Of a stretch of DNA of 64,000 nt, positions 50,243 to 61,100 are shown one piece after another; within the stretch, counting starts at the first letter, position 1; each line of letters starts with the position of its first letter. The translations under genes were made by a program, and so were the position numbers. This stretch comes from Parvularcula sp038749595 (lineage in GTDB: Bacteria; Pseudomonadota; Alphaproteobacteria; Caulobacterales; Parvularculaceae). The notes under the pieces were generated by a model. The model saw only the letters and a program-made list of their open reading frames with translations, made no database searches and was not told where the DNA came from. The stretch lies in NCBI GenBank assembly GCA_038749595.1, contig JBCDHW010000005.1, forward strand, positions 186,001-250,000, written 5' to 3'.

Positions 50243-50896
50243 ATGCGCGCCATCACAGCCCTATGCTTCCTTGCCTTCAGCGGCGGTCTTGCCGTTGCTG
50301 AGCCTGCCGATAAAGCCGAGCCTGTCCTCGAAGACCTGCTGGTTGCCGGCGGATGCTTCTGGTGTGTCGAAGCCGACCTCGAGAAAGTCGACGGGATCTT
50401 CGACGTGGTTTCGGGATATGCGGGCGGGCGGAATGCCAACCCGACTTACCAAAATTATAGCTCCAACGGCCACCGCGAAGTGGCGCTTGTCAAATATGAT
50501 CCGGATACGATCAGCTTTGACGAGGTGATGGCGTTCTTTATCCGGACGATCGATGTCACCGACGACGGTGGGCAGTTCTGCGATCGCGGCTACGGCTATT
50601 CGACGGCGGTCTACTACGGCACCGAAGCCGAGCGGGTCAGCCTTGAACGGATCATTGCCGAAGGCGAAGAAGAGATCGGACGCGAGATCGTCACGCCGAT
50701 CGAAGCTGAGCCGACCTTCTATCCGGCTGAGGACTATCACCAGGACTATTACATGAAAAACCCGCGGCGGTATGGTGTGTACCGCGGTCTTTGCGGACGC
50801 GACCGAACGGTGCGCGGTGTCTGGGGTCAATCAGCAGGCGAGTTGATCAGTGGTCGGAAGAAAACGACTGCGGTGAGCACGAAACGTAACGGGTAA
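50243..50896 (+). CDS. msrA: Exported peptide-methionine (S)-S-oxide reductase
   Basis: 217 residues. The signal peptide MRAITALCFLAFSGGLAVAEP leads to the MsrA domain: GGCFWCVEADLEKVDGIFDVVSGYAGG carries the catalytic Cys (about residue 38), and YHQDYYMKNP is the conserved end of the fold. Two further Cys (GGQFCDRGYGYSTAVYY, GLCGRD) can act as resolving residues. It repairs oxidised Met in periplasmic proteins. No msrB beside it. Confidence 0.95.
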   Translation: MRAITALCFLAFSGGLAVAEPADKAEPVLEDLLVAGGCFWCVEADLEKVDGIFDVVSGYAGGRNANPTYQNYSSNGHREVALVKYDPDTISFDEVMAFFIRTIDVTDDGGQFCDRGYGYSTAVYYGTEAERVSLERIIAEGEEEIGREIVTPIEAEPTFYPAEDYHQDYYMKNPRRYGVYRGLCGRDRTVRGVWGQSAGELISGRKKTTAVSTKRNG

Positions 50897-50916
50897 ACCC
50901 CCGCGGGCGCTCGGCG

Positions 50917-51966
50917 CTAAAGAAGGTCCGTGCGGGACCGGGCCTTGAGACGATCCACGATCGTTTTGACCTCCTGCGCACGGTCTTCGGGAACGATCAG
51001 TACACTTTCTTTCGTCGCGACGACCACAAAGCCTTCAAGGCCTACCGCAGCGATATGGGGGGCATCGTCGCTCGCCTTGATCAGCGTGTCGGAACAGTCG
51101 ACCATGGTGAACGCGTCCTCGTGCGGCTCCTCCGAGAACGCTTTGACCGCAGCCCATGAGCCGATGTCGTTCCAACCAATCGACACGGGGCTGACAACCG
51201 CTGCGCGGGCCGTTTTCTCCATGATTGCGTAGTCGACGGAGTCGCCTTCGATCGCGCCGAAGAGTTCGTCCGTAAACGTTACAACGCGTCCGGAACGCGG
51301 CGCCCGGTCCCAAGCGCGCATGGTCGCCTCCAGCATCGCAGGCGCGTGGGCCTTCGCCTCAGCCAGGAGGTCGGCGGCGCGGAACAGGAAGATCCCGGCG
51401 TTCCAGGCATAGTTCCCTTCGGCCACGTACTTCTGTGCCGTCTCGCGGTTGGGTTTCTCGACAAACGCCGCGACGCTGAACGTGCCGTCCGTAAGCGGAT
51501 CACCGCGTTTGATATAGCCGTAACCCGTTTCCGGGCCGTCCGGCGTGATGCCGAGGGTCACAAGGTAGCCCTCCTCCGCCGCCGCAACGCCACGTTCAAC
51601 CGCAGCACGGAACGCATCGGGGTCTTCGATATGATGATCCGCAGGCAGAAGAAGAACCAACTGATCCTCGGCGACGTCCATCGCCACGAGGGCGGCGGTG
51701 ATTGCGGCCGGGCCGGTATTGCGGCCGAAGGGTTCGAGGACGATCCGCCCTTGCGGGAGCTGCTGGGCGATCACCTCCTGGTGCTTTTCGCCGCCAATGA
51801 CAACCGGCTCAGCAAACGCGGGCGTCGATACGCGGGCCAACGTCTCTTCCAGCATCGTCCGCTGGCTGATCAATGGCTGGTATTGCTTTGGCTGCGCTGC
51901 GCGCGACAGGGGCCAAAGGCGAGTACCGCTGCCGCCCGCCATCACCACGGGTGTAATTTTTGTCAT
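50917..51966 (-). CDS. manC: Mannose-1-phosphate guanylyltransferase
   Basis: 349 residues: the nucleotidyltransferase domain without the C-terminal isomerase domain of long ManC/AlgA proteins. It makes GDP-mannose from GTP and mannose-1-phosphate for surface polysaccharide. The signature VVMAGGSGTRLWPLSRAAQPKQY, the substrate motif FVEKPNRETAQKYV, and WNAGIFLFRA are clear. It stands alone in this strand; no other polysaccharide gene is adjacent. Confidence 0.93.
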   Translation of the reverse strand: MTKITPVVMAGGSGTRLWPLSRAAQPKQYQPLISQRTMLEETLARVSTPAFAEPVVIGGEKHQEVIAQQLPQGRIVLEPFGRNTGPAAITAALVAMDVAEDQLVLLLPADHHIEDPDAFRAAVERGVAAAEEGYLVTLGITPDGPETGYGYIKRGDPLTDGTFSVAAFVEKPNRETAQKYVAEGNYAWNAGIFLFRAADLLAEAKAHAPAMLEATMRAWDRAPRSGRVVTFTDELFGAIEGDSVDYAIMEKTARAAVVSPVSIGWNDIGSWAAVKAFSEEPHEDAFTMVDCSDTLIKASDDAPHIAAVGLEGFVVVATKESVLIVPEDRAQEVKTIVDRLKARSRTDLL

Positions 51967-52021
51967 GACGCGCGTTCCTTATCGTTCCCGAGGCGGTCGT
52001 TAGGCCGTGCCGAACGCGCGA

Positions 52022-52654
52022 TCAAGCAGCCACGCTGGGCCGCGCATCGAGCGCTTTGCGCCAGCGCCAGATTTCCCGGTGCGCGTCGCTTGGCTGCGCT
52101 TTGACCACGCGGGAAAAGTCGACGACCACCAACGCCGCGATGTCTGCGGCGGAGAAAGCGTCGCCAGCGAGCCACTCGCGGCCCGTCAGGCGCTCTTCGA
52201 GCACCTCCCAAAAGAGGGGGATGCGCTTCATGCCCCGTTCTGCCAAGGCAGGGATTTGCTCGACGTCCGCCGGTCCCGTCAGTGCACGTCCCTTCATGCG
52301 CGAGGTGCTGTTGCGCAGGGCTTCGGCGACCGCCAAGAAGCCCTCGAACTCGGTACGCGCGATCCAGCTCGCCACCTCGCCGCGCTCAACCGGCGACCGG
52401 CCGAGGAGCGGCGGTTCCGGATACGCAGCATCAGCCCATGCGAGGATTGCGGCGTTGTCATCGAGAACCGCGCCATTTTCGAGGCGCACAGCAGGCACGG
52501 TGCACCGCGGATTGATCTGGCGGAACGCGTCGCCCAGCTGCTCTTGCTCGACAAGGTTCACGACAACGGTTTCGTGGTCGATCCCCTTTTCGCGGAGAAC
52601 AATCCGTGCACGGCGGGGGCTGGGCGCCATCGGAAAATCATAGAAAGTGATCAT
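52022..52654 (-). CDS. Glutathione S-transferase family protein
   Basis: 210 residues. An N-terminal thioredoxin-like domain (TFYDFPMAPSPRRARIVLREKGI, with Ser as the likely glutathione-activating residue, and RCTVPAVRLENGAVLDDNAAILAWAD with the cis-Pro) is followed by a helical C-domain (GREWLAGDAFSAADIAALVVVDFS). It conjugates or reduces electrophiles. Its start is one base beyond the DUF2855 stop, so the two are co-translated. Confidence 0.92.
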   Translation of the reverse strand: MITFYDFPMAPSPRRARIVLREKGIDHETVVVNLVEQEQLGDAFRQINPRCTVPAVRLENGAVLDDNAAILAWADAAYPEPPLLGRSPVERGEVASWIARTEFEGFLAVAEALRNSTSRMKGRALTGPADVEQIPALAERGMKRIPLFWEVLEERLTGREWLAGDAFSAADIAALVVVDFSRVVKAQPSDAHREIWRWRKALDARPSVAA

Positions 52655-52655
52655 G

Positions 52656-53744
52656 TCATGCCCCCTTCACGAGCGTTGCCAAGACACCTGTGGTCGGGGA
52701 GACCTTGCCCGCAACCGTTTGTTTCCAAATGGCTTCGACCGCTTCGGGTCCGGCGTGCATTTCGTAGGAAAAGTGATCGGCGATCGCGTCGCTGGCGTCC
52801 GCCCAAGCCTCAAGCGCACGGCCCATCAAGACACCCCGTCCCAGCTGTTGGTCGCGCAGCTGGATTTGTCCGGGTGCGAAGAACATTGTCGGCTTGGCGC
52901 CCGGCAGAGGCTCACGTTGCCGCGGCGCTTCCCAATGGGTCGCGCCAACGATCGCACTGGTTTTAACATTGTCACCAAGATGCTGGTGGAGCGCGGTGAT
53001 GACCGATGCGTTGCCGGACATATCCACAAACGCCGTCGGCACATTGGGAAGGGATGTGATCTCATCGTAGGCGATGACTTGGTCGAACGCACCCAGAGCT
53101 TCCGTGAACGCACGATTCCCTGGCGAGGTGACGCCGATCCGTTTCGGGGTATGGTCCTGCCGTCCCAACATCAGGCCGGTGCCGAAGCCAGTTTTGGATG
53201 ACGCGCTGGTCACCACCACTTGCTCAGCACCGAAATTTTGTGCCTCGGCAAGCCAGTCGGCGATGATGTAGCTGGTGATGAACAAGGGGAAGAGCACCGC
53301 ACGCGCGTCGCCTCGCGCTTTCAACGTGTCCGGATCATTGTCGGTGAGTTGGTAGGCATTGTACGCGGGGGGAAGCGCGGCCCGATGCTCGGCCTCGTCG
53401 AAAACCATTGCGCCCTTGCGTTTGGGTTTGATCGTCATGTGGGTGGCCATGGGGAAATAGCCATAGAGGCGCTCGCCGACCGCGAGCGCGTCGGTCTTCG
53501 ACTGGACCACCTTGCCAAAGCCCCAAACGGGGATGATGCCGCGGCCTTCTTCGGCGACGGGGAAGAACTTCCAGTAGCCGATTTGATGGCCAACCACACC
53601 GTAGGTGACGTTGTTGGCCGTGACGCCAAACCGCTCAACTTCGAGGATCGCTTCGCCCGCCTGCGGCTCGGGCAGCGGGTCGGTCACGAGGGTTGTTTCG
53701 GCCAGGTTGTCCATCTGGACGTGCATCTGCGTGCGTGTGGTCAT
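52656..53744 (-). CDS. DUF2855 family protein (MDR-like)
   Basis: 362 residues from the ATG at 53744 (GGGAGGATCC upstream); the open frame extends to 54083 without support. The fold resembles medium-chain dehydrogenases: a GroES-like half (ILEVERFGVTANNVTYGVVGHQIGYWKFFP) and a Rossmann-like half (EQVVVTSASSKTGFGTGLML, VFVDMSGNASVITALH). It lacks the usual zinc ligands. DUF2855 members are uncharacterised; pairing with GST suggests handling of an electrophilic or lipid substrate, which is inference. Confidence 0.88.
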   Translation of the reverse strand: MTTRTQMHVQMDNLAETTLVTDPLPEPQAGEAILEVERFGVTANNVTYGVVGHQIGYWKFFPVAEEGRGIIPVWGFGKVVQSKTDALAVGERLYGYFPMATHMTIKPKRKGAMVFDEAEHRAALPPAYNAYQLTDNDPDTLKARGDARAVLFPLFITSYIIADWLAEAQNFGAEQVVVTSASSKTGFGTGLMLGRQDHTPKRIGVTSPGNRAFTEALGAFDQVIAYDEITSLPNVPTAFVDMSGNASVITALHQHLGDNVKTSAIVGATHWEAPRQREPLPGAKPTMFFAPGQIQLRDQQLGRGVLMGRALEAWADASDAIADHFSYEMHAGPEAVEAIWKQTVAGKVSPTTGVLATLVKGA

Positions 53745-53859
53745 GGATCCTCCCAGGAATATCTGTCCAAACGTTACGCGGCGCCATAGCCTAGGCCGAC
53801 GCCGCGTGCAGCATTTGGTTTGACCTGGCACTGCGCATGATGGGCAGAGCGCGAAAAGT

Positions 53860-53886
53860 TGGGCCTGCCGCCAGGGTGGCAGGCCC
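53860..53886. repeat. Intergenic hairpin
   Basis: GGGCCTGCC and GGCAGGCCC (about 53861-53885) form a perfect 9-base stem with an 8-base loop and no T-run. It could be a terminator without U-tract or a regulatory hairpin. Confidence 0.45.
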
Positions 53887-53986
53887 GAGGCGCGCACTAG
53901 GGAGGAGTGCTTGGCTTGTCGCCTGTGCGCCGTATCAATGGAGGTAGAGGGAATGCGGGCGAGAACAACCAGGGATAGAGGAAACG

Positions 53987-53998
53987 TGAACGCGTTCA
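53987..53998 (+). promoter_or_regulatory. 12-base perfect palindrome, possible operator
   Basis: TGAACGCGTTCA lies 13 bases upstream of the ATG at 54012. Its form (TG-A-CG / CG-T-CA) is reminiscent of LacI-family operators; no such regulator is nearby. It could equally be accidental. Confidence 0.35.
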
Positions 53999-54011
53999 AC
54001 TGGGCGTTATC

Positions 54012-54998
54012 ATGAAACTCTCGGTGACGACCCATGAGCGCAAGCTCGTGGCGCCCTTTGTCATCGCGCGGGGGACGCGGCATTCTCAGAAATTCATCCG
54101 TGTAACGATCGAAGACGATGGGCGGGTTGGCATGGGGGAGGCTTCAGGGCGTGCCTATCGCGGCGATACACCGGAGACGATGGCCGAGGAGATCGAGCGC
54201 GTACGGACGGCGCTTGAAGGTGGCGTGTCGCGCGAAGGTCTTCTCACGCTGATGCCTCCCGGAGGGGCGCGCGCCGCCGTCGATGCTGCGCTTTGGGATC
54301 TTCAGAGCTCTGCCGATAACCCAGCGTGGACGATCGCAGCACTGGACGCCGCGCCCAGCCCCGTCGCGACGGCGATGACGATCACGATGGGGAGTCCGGA
54401 CGATATGCGTGACCAAGCCGAGGTGCATGCTGCTCGGCCGCTTTTGAAGGTCAAACTGGGCGGCGGCGATGGTCGTGACGTCGAACGGGTCAAAGCGGTC
54501 CGCGCCGGTGCGCCGACCGCCACGCTGATCGCGGATGGGAATGGCGGATGCGTGCTCGCCGAGCTTGGTGCGCTGACGGCGACTATGGCTGACCTGGGTT
54601 ATGCGCTTTTGGAGCAACCGCTCGCACCGGGGGACGATGATGCTCTTCTTGGTACTGACTTTCCTATCCCGCTGTGTGCTGATGAAAGCCTCGATACCCG
54701 GGCAGATGTTGCGACGATCGCGCGTCTTTATCAGTACGGGAACATCAAGCTCGACAAAGCGGGTGGCCTAACCGAGGGGTTGGCCCTTTCGTCGGCCCTG
54801 AAAGAGCACGGCCTCGGCCTGTTCGTCGGCTGCATGGTAGGGACAGCGCGGTCGATTGCGCCGGCGTTCCTGCTGACGCCCGACGCGCGGTTTGTCGACC
54901 TTGATGGCCCGCTGTGGTTGGCGGATGACGACCATCCGATGCACGTCGATGAAACGGGCGTTCTCTCGCCGCCGCTCTGTTGGGGCGGCATGGCGTAA
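54012..54998 (+). CDS. Enolase-superfamily racemase/epimerase (dipeptide epimerase-like)
   Basis: 328 residues. N-terminal capping domain and barrel. Catalytic KxK is LLKVKLGG, metal ligands are IADGNGG, LEQPL and CADES, and the second catalytic Lys is in GNIKLDKAGGL. This is the L-Ala-D/L-Glu epimerase / N-acetyl-D-Glu racemase (DgcA) type, probably recycling cell-wall dipeptides. It is monocistronic with its own terminator. Confidence 0.9.
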   Translation: MKLSVTTHERKLVAPFVIARGTRHSQKFIRVTIEDDGRVGMGEASGRAYRGDTPETMAEEIERVRTALEGGVSREGLLTLMPPGGARAAVDAALWDLQSSADNPAWTIAALDAAPSPVATAMTITMGSPDDMRDQAEVHAARPLLKVKLGGGDGRDVERVKAVRAGAPTATLIADGNGGCVLAELGALTATMADLGYALLEQPLAPGDDDALLGTDFPIPLCADESLDTRADVATIARLYQYGNIKLDKAGGLTEGLALSSALKEHGLGLFVGCMVGTARSIAPAFLLTPDARFVDLDGPLWLADDDHPMHVDETGVLSPPLCWGGMA

Positions 54999-55025
54999 GC
55001 AAACTTAATATCCGACCACAAACAG

Positions 55026-55059
55026 AAAGACCGCGGCTTTGTTGGGCCGCGGTCTTTTT
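55026..55059 (+). terminator. Rho-independent terminator between convergent genes
   Basis: The stem AAAGACCGCGGC / GCCGCGGTCTTT with an 8-base loop is followed by TT. The minus strand reads a T-run after the mirrored stem, so the autotransporter gene can use it too. Confidence 0.9.
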
Positions 55060-55107
55060 GGTGTGTTGGTTTGGCGGGCTTGGGAGCCCGCCTTTTGGGG
55101 GTTGGTT

Positions 55108-58100
55108 TTAGAACCGGATTTGGACGCCGGCTGTGATGTTGGCCGTTTCGTAGTTGTTGCCCGGTGAGAAGCTGCCCCGGACGAAGGCACCGGCATTGCG
55201 GGAGAAGTCCGCGTTGATACCGCCACCAACGGTGAGGAAGCCCTCAGGATCAACACCTTCGAGGCGGAACTCCGTATCCGGAGCAAACGATGCCGCCACA
55301 TCGCGCAGCGCCTCGTTGTCGCCTTGGAAGGTGTACGAGAGCAGCAGCTCTGGCCGGATCACCGCGCCGCCAACGGCGTAGCTGGAGCCAGCCCGGGCAC
55401 CGATGATCGGGTTGATCACCGTGTTCTCTGCATCCTCAACAATGAGGTTCAGCGAACCCGCACCCTCTTCGGTGAAGCCATCGAAGTTGAAGTAACGGAA
55501 CGACACTTCAGCAAACGGAGCAACCCAGCCCTGGTCGAAGTCGAACATGTAAGAACCGGCAATGTCCGTCCGGATCTCTTTGCTGTCGAACTCAGAGAAG
55601 GCTTCGCGCGACAAGACACCAAGGTCTCGATCGGCAACCCACTCGCTCCAGGCGAAGACAACGTCACCGGAGAAGGTGAACCCGCGCCAATCTTGCTGCG
55701 CAAACGCACCGATCATCCAGGTTTCAGCGTCGGCCACGAACGACAGGTCGTCCGCTTCGGCTTCCGTTTCGCCGTAGCCAAAGCCAAGGCCCCACTCGCC
55801 GCCTTCGGTGAGGATACCGATACCGGCGGAGAGACCGAAGCTGTCCGACTCAAGGTTCTCGGAGCCGACATTGGTGTCGCCTTCGAAGTCGACCGACTCG
55901 CGCTGGATCGATGCCCAGACGTTGAAGCGGCCGTCACCTTGGGTCACCCGGCCTGGATCCATGGCGCCGAGGAACGGCGCTGTGGTCCGGATCGCCGTCA
56001 GGGTGCCGTACTGCGCACCCGAGCTGATGTCGTCGAGGGCTTGGCCGACCTGCTCCATGGTGAGGAGCGTGTCGAAGCCGACGACGAGGTTGGCGAGGTC
56101 TTGGGCGTTACGGAACGCTTCGCCGCCAAGGCCGATATTGCCGTCCACTGCGTTGGAGATGGTGGTCACCATACCCGGCAGAGCCGCCGTCATCGCAGCA
56201 CCAACAGCGGCGCCGTTCTCCGACGTAGCAGCCGTGTCAAAGCCAGCACGGTTGGCCGTGGCCGACAGGACCGTCATGCCGCCCTCGTCGCGCTGGCCCA
56301 GGCCGAACGAGACGAAGTTGGAGTCGCTGGTGAACGAGGTGTTGGCGCTGACCGTCACGGTGCCCGTGACCATTGCAAAGTCGACGCTCTCGCCATCAAC
56401 GAAGATGCCGCGGGTTGGCGACACCAGTTCAACGGTACCGGCCAGGTTAAGGTCACCCTCAACCATGATCGAGCCGCTCAGCTCACCAAACGGTCCGAGG
56501 AGATCTTCGGAGGTGGTGAACAGTGAGTTGTCGACGCCAACGACGAGCTGAGACAACGGATCGAGTGAACCGCCGCCGACAAAGGCCGGCTCATTGAGGC
56601 CCACCCGAACGAGGCTCGGCAGGATACCGACGGCCAACGTACCGGTGGAGGTTTGCGTGTAGTTGCCGCGGTGCAGGACATCCACACCATTGATCAGCTG
56701 CAAGCCGCCATCGACAGCGAAGCGCTCGGGCTCAACGTCGATCCGTGTACCGAGGACCAGGGTCCCCGAGTTGGTGACATCACCGTGGATACCGAAGAAC
56801 ACCTGCTCGCTGACAAGAGCTGGCGAGAAGTTCGAGATGTTCAGCTGGATCTCGCCGCCATCGATGTTGAATGCTCCAACATCGACCGTGAAGAAGTCGA
56901 TGCCGCTGATGCTCGTGTTCTCATCAAAGGCTGGGCCGCTGATCACGAAGGTGCCGTCGCCGGTTTTCGTCAGTGTTTCGACACCGCGGATACCCGTGTT
57001 GGCCACGCCGTTGATGAAGCTGTTGAAGTCATTTTCATCGAAGTCAGCGTTGATCGCCGCAAAGCGGGTGGCAAGATCAAGGAACGTGTCGGTCCCTGAA
57101 AGGCCAATGTCGAACGGCGTCCCTGGCAGGCCGGTGCCCAGGAAGTTCAGGAAGAACGGGTTTAAGCCGCCGAACAGGTCGACATCAAAGATACCGTTTT
57201 CGTCAAAGCCAACGAAGCCTGAGCCGTTCAGGGTCACATTTGTGTTGGTCAGACGTGCACCGGTGTCGAGGTCCATCTCGGCCAAGATACCGCCCGTCAC
57301 CGAGCCGTCATTGAGCTGGATATCAGCGTTGATGGTGCTGGTCTGAACCCGGTTGCCCGAGGCGTTCGATGTCTGGACGAAATCCTCGTCAGTGAACGAA
57401 CGATTACTCAGTACACCGCCAACGTTGATCGTGCCCTCAACAAACGCGCTTTGGTTCAGGGTGTAGTTCTGAACGAACGGCGTGATCGGCCCGGTGATTT
57501 CCTCATCACCAAACTGCGAACGGGTGTCCTGGGTCTGGGTGGTGAAGTTGTCAACGCGCTGGCCAAAGAAGACCCCGCCGCCGACGACGCCGGTGTTGTT
57601 GACGGTACCCGTGACAGCGCCAACCGTGACGTTACCGCCAATGAGGTTAGAGTTGGTCACCGTACCCGTGCCACCAACGGCCGTGTACGTCCGATCAACT
57701 GTTTGCGTTTCCGAGACATCGTTCGCGTCAGCGATCGTGGTGGTCACGGCCAGATCTTGGAAGATCGAGTCGACGCTGACCGATCCGAAGATGGTGCCGG
57801 TGTTGCCAACGGTACCGACGGTCCGGCTGATCACTGAGACGCTTGAGTTGCTGTTATCGGCACGGCCGATCTGGCCAGCGTTGGTCACCGTGCTGTCGCT
57901 ACCAACGTTCGTTGAGGTCTGTTGACCGATTGATCCCGTTTGGGTCGTCTCATCAAACACGAACGTGGTCATATCGGTCGAGTTGGTGAGGACGCTCCCA
58001 ACGAACAACGACTGACCGCCGTCGGCGAGGACGGTGCTGTTAGCGCCAACCGTCACGTCCGATCCGCCGAAGCCGCGGACGCTGATATCGCCGAAGTTCA

Positions 58101-61100
58101 CAGGAATATCGGAGTCGGCACCCGACGCCGTGAACGTCGCCGTTCCGCCAGAAGCGGTCGACGTGTTCGACTGCATAAACGCCGTCACCGTACCATCGAC
58201 CCGCGTATCCTCTGAGTTGAAGGTCGTTGCGAAGCCCTCAGCGGACACCGTGATGTTGCCGCCAACTTGGCCCGTCACCGATGCTGAAGCGTTGCCAGCG
58301 TTTGTTCCAACGAAGAGGCTGCTTCCGTTCTCAAAGTCGTCAGCATCCTGAATGTCTTCGACCTCCCGGCCCATGACACCAGCAATCGTCGCCGAGGCAT
58401 TGCCGCCAGCATCCGTGTCCGTGTTCTCGGTCACGGTCACAACGGTGGTCTCCATCGGCGTCACCGTGGTGGTGACCGTCCGGTTCCGCGTCTCCGTCTC
58501 TGCCGCGCTCGATGCATTGCTAATGTTGACGTCATCAAGCACCGCAGCGTCTGCTGCGAGGGTGAAGGTCGCTGCGCCGCCGGCGCCCGTGATGAACACG
58601 TCATCTTCGACTTCGCCGCCATTGACCGCAACCGTCACCGTGCCGGTGTTGATCGACCGCGTGTTAGTGGTCGCATCGGTGGTGGTCCGATCTGTGGAGA
58701 CACCGTCTTCATCGAAGTTCTCAACGATATCGACCGTGTTGGTGACCACGCGGCCGCCGTCGGCGTCCAGAAATGCACTGATGTCATTCCCGATCAAGCC
58801 GCTTGTGGTGACGCTTGCCGAGCCAATCGACGACACCTGCACGCTGCCGGTGACTTCAGCGTCCGCCGTCACACTGACAGAGCTGGTGCCGGTGCCGCGG
58901 GTGTAGGTCGCGGTGGTCGCAGAGTTCGACGTGAACGAGCGATCATCGCCATCGGAGTCTTGAACCAACTCGCTCGACACTGTCTCGGTCAGCGCAAGAT
59001 CGCCTTGGAAGGGATTGCCAAAGCTCGCCGAGACGACACTGCCTGAGAACGTTCCAAACACCGTGCCCGAGATCACAGCGTTGCTGTTGCCATTCGCCGT
59101 TTGCGTGATGGTCCCATCACGCGACGTGTTGGCAGCGCCGATAAACTGAAGCGCACCATGCGTCCCAGCATACGTACCCGAAACATCACCGCCGCTCGAA
59201 ACATCCGTCTCCGTCCGCGTGCTCGAGAACGTCGTCACCGTACCGCTGTCCGCCGTCGTCCCCGGCGTAAACACCTCCGTCGTCGTACTCTCAAACGTCG
59301 AGGACGTGTCCGCCGCAAAGCTTTGGACCGTGGTCCGACCAATAATAGAGCCGTTATTCACTACCGACGCACCGCCGTTCCCGTCGGCCGTGATGTTGCC
59401 GACGATGATCCCAGCGGCGTCATTGACGATCTCTGCGGTACCGTTTCCTACAACGGTGGAGTTGCTGTTCGATACGTCGGTCACGGTGGTGACGACCATG
59501 GTCGTCATGTCCGTCGTCACAACCGGAAGCGGCGTGTTGTTTTCGGAAGCGGAGTCCGTCGGCTCTGCGCGAACCGTCACAGTACCGTTGACGCGGCCCC
59601 GGTTGGTAAACGACGCGGTGTCGTCAGCGGAAAGGAAGACTACGCCCGGCGCGTCAGGCGACTCACCGATCACACCGCCCGATTCGTTGACGAGCGTTGC
59701 GTCACCGCCCGATGCCGTGCTTGTGCTATCGAAGGCAACCTGCGTGTTGACGAAGTTTTCTCGGACGAAGCTCTGGTTCGACGCTGTGTCAAATGCATCT
59801 GCGCCAAGCGAAATCGACCCAAAGATCGTGCCGGAGTTTGTCGCTGCGACCTCGCGACTGCTGAGGTTAACAAAGACAAAGCCGCCTTCCTCGCCGACGA
59901 CCCCGCCTGTCGCGTTGTCAAAGGTCACCGAAGAGGCCTGCTGCGTGCTTGTGGAAGCGTTGGAACTCGTGCCGTTCCCCATTCCATCATCGGTGCTGGC
60001 TTGATCGTTCGTGAAGATATCGTTGAACGAGCTCGCGCTGATCCCTGCGTTGATCGTTCCGCTGTTGGCAATCGTGGCTGCGCCCTGGGCGAAAATATTA
60101 ACGGACCCGCCTTCGATCGTTCCGGTCTCACCAACAGTCAAATCGGCCGTGCCCGCAACTTCGGTGTTGACCCGGCTGAACGAGAACGTCGTGTTGCCCA
60201 TACCGTCGTTCGTATTGACGGTTGTTTGCACGTCGTCTGCGTTGGTCGTATCCAATTCGACCCGGCCGAAGTTCTCAATGGTGAGTAACCCGTCGACTGT
60301 CAGGTTGGACGCCGTGCGCCCATCAATGCCGATGTCTTCAATGATGACGACGCCGCCCTCGGCAATTGTCATCGCAGCCACGCCGCCGACTGCGGTCGTC
60401 GTGTCGGTCGTGGTGGTCGACGTGTTGCCCATGCCGTCGTTGGTATTAACGGTCGTTCGCACAAAGTCTGAACTGTTAGCGTCTAGGTCGACCCGGCCGA
60501 AGTTCTCGAGAGTCAGCGAGCCGTCGACCGTCAAGTTCGAGGCCGTGAGCCCTTCAATGTCGATGTCGTCCATGATGACGACGCCGCCCTCGGCAATTGT
60601 CATCGCAGCCACGCCGCCGACTGCGGTCGTCGTGTCGGTCGTGGTGGTCGACGTGTTGCCCATGCCGTCGTCGAAAACGACTTGGACCCGATTAAAGTTC
60701 GATCCTTCAGATTCGATATCAATGTCGCGGAAGCCGTCGTCGTCAGCACCCATGGTGCCGTTAACGGTAAGCGAGGCGCCATCGATGCCGCGGATATCCG
60801 CGCCGCCGGTGGTGGCGCCAGCCGCCACGGTTGCTGTCGCCGTGCCGCCGACGCGTTCGTTTCCGCCGAGGTTTGTGGTGGTCGTGTTGCCGTTAACGAC
60901 CGGCGCTTCGGCGGGGACTGAGTTGAATTGGTTTGAAGTGAGGAAGAAGTCTTCAAGGTCGGAAGCCATCATGCCCGTGGCGAGCGTGCCCAGGTTGCCG
61001 CCGAACTCGGCTGTGATGTTGCCCCGCGACGAGAGGTTGACGACACCGCCGGTGACAGCACCTTCGCCCGAATAGGTGATGGCGCTCTCGGCAATGGTAG

